Positions 56,068-64,000 of a DNA stretch of 64,000 nt are shown here, one piece after another. The notes under the pieces are model-generated. The model was not told where the DNA came from. It was given only the letters and a program-made list of their open reading frames with translations, and made no database searches. The position numbers and the translations under genes are program-made. Every line of letters begins with the position of its first letter. Within the stretch, counting starts at the first letter, position 1. Source of the stretch: Mimachlamys varia (taxonomy: Eukaryota > Mollusca > Bivalvia > Pectinida > Pectinidae); assembly GCA_947623455.1 (NCBI GenBank), contig OX392538.1:32487001-32551000 (forward strand), written 5' to 3'.

Positions 56068-56660
56068 ATGATCAATGGTCTTGTGGTAGATAGGACGCTG
56101 AGCTCGTGATCAAAGGGGTGCAAGTTTGAGTCCCGGTCACGGCACTTGTGTTGTATCCTTGAGTAGGATACTTTACACTGCTTGTTCCAGTCTACTCAGC
56201 TGTAAATGAGTACATGTGGTTGGGTAGTGCTAGACATTGTAGAATGCTAGCTGTGAGTGCCAAAATGGCAGCACCGGTTGTATGTTTCCCAGGGAGTTGA
56301 GAACGATATTGGTTGAATGCTAGGGCCCTATAGGCCTATTTCAATTTAGTGTAGTTATCTCCCTTGTTTCCCCTATCAAGGTTTCATTGGGAAGTGGTTT
56401 TGAAATAAATTGGTGCCATGCAAGTATGACATCATAAAGGGAATTACGTTATCCGATTGTCACATGGCGCCAAATCGTCACAAAAACACTTAATAGATGG
56501 AAGTCCATCTTTATCCACCATTGTGGCCATTTAAGGGGAATAACAACACTTTCGGGAAAGGCCTATAACCATGGATAATAATTTGTGAACCGCTTTGAGG
56601 CGACCTTCAAGTTTTGATAAAGCGTGGGTATAAAAGAACCTTGAATTATTATTATAGATC
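56068..56660 (+). mobile_element. tRNA-derived SINE with conserved central domain
   Basis: Box A-like TGGTCTTGTGGTAG, box B-like AAGTTTGAGTCCCGG, a central domain CCTTGAGTAGGATACTTTAC with TGTTCCAGTC, and an ATTATTATTAT-type 3' end. Ends about 75 bp before the CROT exon. Confidence 0.8.
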
Positions 56661-56735
56661 AGTTGGAATTTAATTAATGTGGTTTACATCAGACAGCTTT
56701 AACCTGTGAATTTTTTCTTTTAATTTTCCATTCAG

Positions 56736-56910
56736 ATTTAGCTGAAGTAGTCCATCTTTGAAACAACAATGAACTTTGGAGCTGACAACATCCCCGACCC
56801 GAACCTGTTCTACACGACAGACGAGGAGAAGACTTTCCAGTATGAGGAAACGTTACCGTCACTGCCCGTACCAGATCTACATACGACCCTTGACAGATAC
56901 CTAGACTCAA
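56736..56910 (+). CDS. CROT: CROT exon with start codon (coding 56769-56910, residues 1-48)
   Basis: An excellent acceptor (TTTTAATTTTCCATTCAG) implies an upstream 5' UTR exon. ATG at 56769 in context ACAACAATG starts MNFGADNIPDPN; TFQYEETLPSLPVPDL follows. Donor GTAATT at 56911, phase 1. Confidence 0.92.
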
Positions 56911-59900
56911 GTAATTATCTCTGATGGACCACAAATTATGTACCAGTGTCTTTGCTACCTAGATTTTACAGCAGCCTGTGCTTTTAAATGGGAAAAAAAA
57001 GTATGATTTTTAGATAAATTGGGAAAATACTCTTGAATTTTGCTTCATTTTGGGTAAAAACACAAATTTTGACTGGAGGAAACAGCTTTATATTGGCTGT
57101 AAAAATATACTTAAAATGGGGTCTTCAAATCTATATACATGTACATGTAATACTGGTGCACATTTGAGATCATGAGGTTCAACAGTATATATATATATAT
57201 TTCTATAAAATGAAAAATATTTGCAGACTACAGTTGATTTCGCCTTTCACAATGTTTATGATGCTGTTTTTTTATATTCACTGAAGGATACATTATATTC
57301 ATAGTCATGAAAGGAGATAAAAAAATGTAGAAATTAATCTTCTTCGAAAATTGGCAATACAGTGTACAAATTGTACTATATACACAAATTACTTCAGTTC
57401 TATGAACTTTGGTAATATTTATTAAAATACTTTGGTAAGTTTTTTTTTTTCTTTAGATAATTGACGCTGTTATTTAAGGATCATTTTTTTATTTTGTTTA
57501 GGTTATCGGGGGGATAACTACAATGGAACACGGGTAAATTAAAAAACCAGCAGTTATGTATAATTTACCCTTTTTCCATTGTAGTTATTCCCCGATAACC
57601 TAAACAAAGTAGAAAGTTTTCCTTATATTTTTAGTATCTTTCTGTGAAATGTTCATAACTAATTTGTTCATTATTGTCCTATCTTCTGACACAAATTTCA
57701 TTTCAAAACTAATAAATGTGAAAATGGTTCAATAAATGTAACAGCATGAAATTTGCAAAAATCGTTGTTAGCTCCACCCACGTTTATTGTTGATGACATC
57801 ACACAATTGTGTTTTTTCAAACTGGAGGATTTGCATAGCTCGGCCCACATCTATTGTTGTCGACATCATAGAAATTTGGCACATGTTTTGAGTACAGTTA
57901 TGAGGCAATAATGATGGTCTGTGGAACAATGGTTGTCGAGTGAATGTCAGTGTAGACAGTAAATAATTCTGTGATATTTTAATTTTTACCGACAGTAAAG
58001 CCTCATGTCACCCCAGACGAGTACCGTCAGACTGAGTTCATTGTACAACAGTTTGGGGCCGGAATCGGAAAGGACCTTGACAAAAAGCTAAAGAATAGGG
58101 CCCAAAATATGAGAAACTGGGTAAGTTGCAGATAAAGATCTCATATCTTCCTGAGAAATAAAATATATGGGTATAGGACTTCTGCAAGTGGGCCCTGAAC
58201 ATCATTTTCAAAATGTAGTCCCATTATAAGGAGAAATATATAATTATGTATGGTGTGCTCAAACATGGATTCAAATTGTCCTGAAGCATTTGTATGTAAT
58301 TTACTTCCATCCTCATTCTGATTTAGTAAAAATGCAGATTCTTATTCTCACTCCGATTTACTGAAGCATTAAAAAGGATTCAGTTGCGCGTTATGGTCCG
58401 GAACAGGATTGCAGACAAAATGAATAACGCACATTATGATTATTTGTCCGCAATTCTGTTTTGTGTTTTAGGACCATAACAAGGAACTGAATGCTGTTTA
58501 ATGCTTATATTTTCTTTTTTTCATTGGTTTTGATAATTAATTTATATTCTACATTTGTTCTGAAAATTTAAGGTTGATTTCAAATAAATGGAACAGCCAA
58601 CAGCCAGTATCACCCAGCCATCTCCAACGTTATGATTATGATGTCACAATCGTAATTATGTCATAAGAACCACTCCAGTGTTATGGTCTCATAACACGGA
58701 ACTGGCCTATGTAGTGTTATATAGTGGCAATGCAGAGCTAATGTAAATATAAGAATCTAACAACATCCAAAAAGAGGTCATGTCCTTCAGGTGACCTTTG
58801 TTGCCTCTTTACCTCAAACTTCAATAGAATTGTCAAATTGATGACAGTTGACGCTGTCGTCCGAGCAAGTCATTTCGTCACAACACTGCACACTAGCTTG
58901 TTGTGACGAAATGACTAAACACACAGATAAGATTATGCAAGCTATTTCCCCCACAAACATTCACATTCAAGATTCTGGCAGCAGTAATTTGATTGGCTTA
59001 CACAACAGGTCACCAGAATGTGACCCCATGGGATGTTGTCAGATCTTGACGCAGCAGAGAGAAGTTAATGGAATGGCGTAGATATCAAGATATGATTTTA
59101 CTCAGATTGTCGATATTGTCCCATCCTAATTATATGTCTCCCCTTCAAATGAAAGGGGACATATTTTGTTGGTTCCAATTCTTTTTCTGGTCTTCTAAAA
59201 AATTTTTTGTCCGGGCCCTAGTTTCTAAACTTTTAAAGATATCATGACAAATCTCGCAGTATACTTGTATATCACCTAAAGATGACATGCATTACACTAT
59301 CGTAATTATATGTCACTGACCAAACTTAATATCAAGGTAATTGAATCAAAGGTCAAGGTCAAATTTTACATTTCTGATCTGCTAGACATTTCTAATCACA
59401 CGTCTTTTACATTTTACCATCTTATGTATGTGTGTGTTGTACGTTTTGTTTTGACCTGGCTAGCTCGAGGTTTGACGGGAAGACTTTGCCTACCTGGAGG
59501 GGATTACAATTTTGTTTATTTGTATGTTTTGTTTTGACCTCACTAGCTAGAGGTTTGGTGGGAGGTTTTTGCCTACCTGGAGGGGCGGTACCCAGCTGCC
59601 CCCTTTTGTGAACTTTGGTTTATGTGTATGTTTTGTTTTGACCTGGCTAGCTGGAGGTTTGGTGGGAAGACTTTGCCTACCTGGAGGGACGGTACCCAGC
59701 AGCCCCCTTTGTGAACTTTGGAGGTCCCGGCCCCTACATGTTCCACTACTTGCCAAAGAAGGAGGGAACTCAACTAGAAAGAGCGTCTCTCGTCACCTAC
59801 TACGCTTTGCAGTACTGGAAAATGATAAGACAGTAGGTTATGATGGTCACTTATAAGACTCTTTCATGACCAGGGGTGTAAGATAAGGAAATTCCATCCG

Positions 59901-60759
59901 AGAGGCTTTCGAAATTGGTAAAACCAGAGGCTTTGTCGAGGGTTTTGCAAAATTTGAAAATCCTGAGGGTGGAATTTCCCTATCTTACACCTTTGGTCAG
60001 GATGAAAGAGTATTTTTCTCTCATTTCAACTACGTTTTCTGACATGTGTACAGAATGGAATAATATATATCTTTCAACAGGCTTTATATGTATACCCACT
60101 CGCCGAAAAATGCAAGTACAATACTTTTCTACTTGCCATTTCAGAAATTAACTTGCATTTTGCGAGTGCACGAGTGTTAATTTTAAACCCTGGGTTACAA
60201 TCTTAAATTGATATCAAAATAATTTACTATGCAGTCTTTTACTCTCAGCAGATGATAGGAATGCTACTTAATTGCCAAAAAAAAAGAGAAAATATGAAAT
60301 AATTACGCAAAATTTTATCACAAAATAAATGTCATGATGATATACCCATACAGACAATATGATAAATATAAATAAATAAATATACAACATTTGATATGGC
60401 ACCCTAGCTATCTAGGTAACGTAAGCCACTCTACATTTTATATTCAATTCTTATCAAAACAAACAGTTCTATCATATACAATTGTGAGGAGTTTACAGGA
60501 GCTGCTTTATCATGAACTTACTACTAGTTTCATGCCACCTGGCTAATATCTCCCTTTGTGAGTATGGCGCTGCATGTGTGTTTGAGATGTATTTTGTTTA
60601 TATAACAACATAATTATGATTTAATTTCCAGCGAGCGCTTAAAACCAGACCGGGACCGTCAGGGTGGACACTTGTCCATGAGTCAGTTCCATCGAGCATT
60701 TAACACCTGTAAAATACCAGGTATCAAAAAGGACAAACTCCTCTACTACTTCAAAACAG
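56736..60759 (+). CDS. CROT: Peroxisomal carnitine O-octanoyltransferase gene, first four coding exons
   Basis: Overview; exons are listed separately. CROT moves medium-chain acyl groups from CoA to carnitine so that products of peroxisomal beta-oxidation can leave for mitochondria. The 192 residues seen here include LPSLPVPDLHTTL (positions 29-41, close to acyltransferase family signature 1), FIVQQFGAGIG, RNWLEVWW at 86-94, EGTQLERAS at 127-135 and FHRAFNTCKIPGI. These fit human CROT more closely than CRAT or CPT1/2, and there is no transmembrane or mitochondrial targeting N-terminus. The His catalytic centre and C-terminal peroxisomal signal are not in the window (human CROT is about 610 residues). 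Total 577 coding nt with all phases agreeing. Confidence 0.93.
57497..57608. mobile_element. Foldback MITE in CROT intron
   Basis: TTTAGGTTATCGGGGGGATA and TATTCCCCGATAACCTAAAC are inverted; both arms continue through ACTACAATGGAA. Confidence 0.85.
57996..58120 (+). CDS. CROT: CROT exon 2 (residues 48-89)
   Basis: Encodes KPHVTPDEYRQTEFIVQQFG then AGIGKDLDKKLKNRAQNMRNW. Acceptor ACCGACAG, donor GTAAGT. It ends in phase 0 inside the conserved RNWLE motif. Confidence 0.95.
58750..59110. mobile_element. Second copy of the 415-bp DNA transposon
   Basis: Colinear with 27720-28075: AAGAGGTCA, AGCAAGTCATTTCGTC, GACGAAATGACTAAAC and AGATATGATTTTA are shared. Left terminal repeat eroded. Confidence 0.75.
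59422..59618 (+). pseudogene. Two decayed upstream copies of the CROT exon 3 5' end
   Basis: Copy 1 (acceptor TAG ending 59463) has an in-frame TGA four codons in. Copy 2 (acceptor ending 59546) keeps GAGGTTTGGTGGGAG and the YLEGRYPAAP codons but carries one extra T before GTGAACTTTGG, and stops matching there. Each copy brings about 30 bp of upstream intron including TTTTGTTTTGACCT. Offsets to the next copy are 83 and 104 bp. Confidence 0.9.
59651..59832 (+). CDS. CROT: CROT exon 3 (residues 90-150), functional copy of a triplicated acceptor
   Basis: Encodes LEVWWEDFAYLEGRYPAAPF, then VNFGGPGPYMFHYLPKKEGT and QLERASLVTYYALQYWKMIR. Acceptor CTGGCTAG, donor CA|GTAGGT. Its acceptor and first 68 nt are repeated twice just upstream in damaged form; only this copy reads through. 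Confidence 0.95.
59857..60020. mobile_element. Foldback MITE in CROT intron 3
   Basis: GACTCTTTCATGACCAGGGG and CCTTTGGTCAGGATGAAAGA are inverted, with GGAAATTCCA / TGGAATTTCC inside; begins 25 bp past exon 3. Confidence 0.8.
60632..60759 (+). CDS. CROT: CROT exon 4 (residues 150-192)
   Basis: Encodes ERLKPDRDRQGGHLSMSQFH then RAFNTCKIPGIKKDKLLYYF. Acceptor TTCCAG, donor GTAGGT, phase 1. No further CROT exon was found in 60760-64000. Confidence 0.94.
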
Positions 60760-60978
60760 GTAGGTTACATAGAATGAGGCTTGCACGAGTTAAATGCCCA
60801 ATATACGTAACTTCAGGAAATTGTTTGTGTTTCTGAAATAATCAGAAAAAAAATCCAGTAAGACTTCATCTTGAATATTGCTGATATCAGTTAATCTTAA
60901 CTAAATCTATAAATATAATAAGTTATTATGCTTGATTTTATCGCTTCAAGTTTTGCCGAAAGTTACGTATATTGGGCC

Positions 60979-61085
60979 TTTAACTCATTCATCTCTACAG
61001 GACCCTGAAATTTTATAATGAACTATTCCAACCTTTGAATTGAAAGAGTCCAAATGTGTTAGATGTGACTGTGGGGATGGATCAG
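60979..61085. mobile_element. TTAA palindromic MITE copy, diverged
   Basis: TTTAACTCATTCATCTCTAC to CTGTGGGGATGGAT; the only copy found in CROT. Confidence 0.65.
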
Positions 61086-62340
61086 GATGGTTACATTGTT
61101 TTAACTTAAGTAACATAAGTCCTAAGCCTTGATGTAAGATGGATATTTATCGAGAAGATCAAGGTACTAATTTGCGGGTGTCAAGCCTCTGCCCAAATTG
61201 AAGCATATTACTTATTCTTTGCCTGCTAAGTAATGGAGTTAAATCCCTAGACCCAGGCACTGAGAAATTGAAAAAGAAACATTAACCTTTATTTCAAATG
61301 TACGATGTATTTTAATTTTTTAAACTTGCATATCAATGCATTATCGGTGTCATCTCAGATGATTCTGTCAGATACAAATACTCTCAAAAGTCAGGGCATT
61401 ATCACCCCTCTTTTTAGGTCCGGTAAACAGACCCATTCCCAATGAAAAAAGGTGTGATTTTTCCAAATTTCCACTTAAAAATTCCCTATTTAGACACTTG
61501 AAAAAAAAAATGGTGGTTTTACTTGCTTGAGAAGCTTCTTGTGACATTAAGTTTAAATAAGAAACAAGAAAGATAGGCTGTAAATGTGATGAGAACTGAC
61601 AGTGCTTTAAATAGTAATTTAGAAAAGAAATAATGTATTTAGTCTCGGGTTCCGATTCCAAAAACCCACTGATAAAGCCCTGGTAGTCTATAACATTTAA
61701 ATTTATATCATACCATTTGTTAAATGGATGGAAATGAGCCCGGCTGACATTCTCTGCCAAAAATCCCCATATATATCAATAGCTTAGATGACATTGATTT
61801 AAATCAGACTCTTCCATTTAATAAACACACACAGAAAAAGGGAGAAAGTTTACCGCCGTTATTTCAAAGAAATAGCCACAGGCATATTTTAAAATTATCC
61901 TTTATGTAAATATAAGCAATGAACTGTAACCAGATTTAGCAGTTTGGGTGCCAAATTGTATTCATATTGACTGTATACTACATCTGGGAACAGTTCATTG
62001 CTTAAATGTACTGTAACCAGAGTAACGTCACATCATCACATCGCTATTTTGAACTGGTATAACTTACGGACCCTATTTAATTTCGTCAGTTCCAGCCAAA
62101 CTTGACAATACTTATTTGAGCTCGCTTAACTTTAGGCAAAACTTGAATCGAAAATCAAGCCTAATTACTTATTATATTTATAGATTTAGTTAAGATAAGC
62201 TGTTATCAGCAAAATTCAAGATGAATTCTTACACAATTACTGGTACAGAAGCAGTTGAAACTCGGTATTTGTAAACACTCTTCCACTATGAACTGTCTCA
62301 TAACTTCGGCTTGTTGTTGAAATGGGCACCACCCGAATTA
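61086..62340. other. CROT intron 4, mostly unremarkable
   Basis: No CROT exon seen. A 130-codon minus-strand open frame at 61368-61760 has no recognised domain. Confidence 0.5.
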
Positions 62341-62343
62341 TTA

Positions 62344-64000
62344 GCTCACCTGGTCCAAAGGACCAAGGTGAGCTTATGCCATACCATGGCGTCCGGCGTC
62401 CGTCCGTCCGTCCGTCCGTCCGTCCGTCAACAATTGACTTTCTTCTTCATAACCACTGATCAGAATTTAACTTAACTTGGTAGGAAGCATCCCTGTGTGG
62501 CTGGGATTCAAATTTATACAAATGATGGGGCTGACCCCCCCAGGGACCTGAGGGGCGGGGCCAAAAGGGGTCCTTTTGGCAATATTGATATAAATGACTT
62601 CTTCTCTGGAACTAAGCAATGTATGGCATTTATATTTTAGTGGTAACATCCCTAGGTGACTGGGATTCAAATTTATACAAATGATGGGGCTGACCCCCCC
62701 AGGGACCTGAGGGGCGGGGCCAAAAGGGGTCCTTTTGGCAATATTGATATAAATGACTTCTTCTCTGGAACTAAGCAATGTATGGCATTTATATTTTAGT
62801 GGTAGCATCCCTAGGTGACTGGGATTCAAATTTATACAAATGATGGGGCTGACCCCCCCAGGGACCTGAGGGGCGGGGCCAAAAGGGGTCCTTTTGGCAA
62901 TATTGATATAAATGACTTCTTCTCTGGAACTAAGCAATGTATGGCATTTATATTTTAGTGGTAGCATCCCTAGGTGACTGGGATTCAAATTTATACAAAT
63001 GATGGTGCTGACCCCCCCAGGGACCTGAGGGGCGGGGCCAAAAGGGGTCCTTTTGGCAATATTGATATAAATGACTTCTTCTCTGGAACTAAGCAATGTA
63101 TGGCATTTATATTTTAGTGGTAGCATCCCTAGGTGACTGGGATTCAAATTTATACAAATGATGGGGCTGACCCCCCCAGGGACCTGAGGGGCGGGGCCAA
63201 AAGGGGTCCTTTTGGCAATATTGATATAAAAGACTTCTTCTCTGGAACTAAGCAATGTATGGCATTTATATTTTAGTGGTAGCATCCCTAGGTGACTGGG
63301 ATTCAAATTTATACAAATGATGGGGCTGACCCCCCCCAGGGACCTGAGGGGCAGGGCCAAAAGGGGTCCTTTTGGCAATATTGATATAAATGACTTCTTC
63401 TCTGGAACTAAGCAATGTATGGCATTTATATTTTAGTGGTAGCATCCCTAGGTGACTGGGATTCAAATTTATACAAATGATGGGGCTGACCCCCCCAGGG
63501 ACCTGAGGGGCGGGGCCAAAAGGGGTCCTTTTGGCAATATTGATATAAATGACTTCTTCTCTGGAACTAAGCAATGTATGGCATTTATATTTTAGTGGTA
63601 GCATCCCTAGGTGGCTGGGATTCAAATTTATACAAATGATGGGGCTGACCCCCCCAGGGACCTGAGGGGCTGGGCCAAAAGGGGTCCTTTTGGCAATATT
63701 GATATAAATGACTTCTTCTCTGGAACTAAGCAATGTATGGCATTTATATTTTAGTGGTAACATCCCTAGGTGACTGGGATTCAAATTTATACAAATGATG
63801 GGGCTGACCCCCCCAGGGACCTGAGGGGCGGGGCCAAAAGGGGTCCTTTTGGCAATATTGATATAAATGACTTCTTCTCTGGAACTAAGCAATGTATGGC
63901 ATTAATATTTTAGTGGTAGCATCCCTAGGTGACTGGGATTCAAATTTATACAAATGATGGGGCTGACCCCCCCAGGGACCTGAGGGGCGGGGCCAAAAGG
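62344..64000. mobile_element. Second hairpin-headed element with 159-bp tandem units, running off the window
   Basis: A 30-nt hairpin (62344-62373) is followed by six CCGT units and about ten 159-bp units containing GACTTCTTCTCTGGAACTAA and CAGGGACCTGAGGGGCGGGG. Units are nearly identical, so amplification is recent or homogenised. Because 159 is divisible by three, long minus-strand open frames arise automatically. Confidence 0.85.

Noticed and set aside
62467..63892. Open frames of 303 and 208 codons with a 53-residue repeat
   Set aside because: Produced by the 159-bp satellite unit being divisible by three; there is no independent coding evidence.

Overview
This is a 64-kb piece of an animal nuclear genome: AT-rich, intron-dense and full of dispersed repeats, with no bacterial or organellar signature. 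Two conserved animal genes are present, each cut by a window edge. The repeat landscape suggests a marine bivalve, perhaps scallop-like: hairpin-headed elements with tandem-array bodies, many short palindromic MITEs, tRNA-derived SINEs and a zinc-knuckle LINE. That placement is inference from general familiarity, not a database match.

Left third, minus strand (about 25161 down to 212, continuing off the left edge): a NEK10 protein kinase gene. I resolved 27 exons. Every one has GT/AG boundaries and all reading phases agree, giving 1,059 codons (3,177 nt) from a proposed start at 25106. The product has N-terminal armadillo-type helical repeats, a complete kinase domain, a coiled-coil segment, a Ser/Pro/basic linker and the start of the conserved C-terminal region. 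Roughly the last tenth lies off the window. The introns carry about 15 copies of one TTAA-flanked palindromic MITE, a 12-copy 80-bp minisatellite, C-rich satellites and SINEs.

Middle (about 25.2-56.7 kb): a gene-poor stretch of transposon remains. It holds a 5'-truncated LINE interrupted by a DNA transposon with 13-bp perfect terminal inverted repeats, foldback elements, a cluster of CRE palindromes, two CTCF-like motifs pointing away from each other, a possible promoter for the minus-strand gene at 44.4-44.6 kb, one unidentified candidate exon (50493-50637), a short helicase-like exon candidate (32867-32983), a pearl-like element with eleven 145-bp units (51.78-53.84 kb) and a three-unit SINE tandem.

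Right (56.74-60.76 kb, plus strand, continuing right): the first four coding exons (192 codons) of a peroxisomal carnitine O-octanoyltransferase (CROT) gene. The first intron downstream of them contains a second hairpin-headed element whose 159-bp units run off the right edge.

The most unusual feature is repeated small tandem duplication of exon edges together with their splice sites: seven 32-bp copies of the NEK10 exon-17 donor, three copies of the CROT exon-3 acceptor plus the exon's 5' part, a duplicated NEK10 exon-27 tail with its donor, and three closely spaced donors at NEK10 exon 2. In the three cases where I could test the reading frame, only one copy gives a productive frame, so the extra sites would act as decoys or poison-splice sites if used. 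The two genes do not share a pathway: NEK10 is a signalling kinase, CROT a peroxisomal fatty-acid enzyme.
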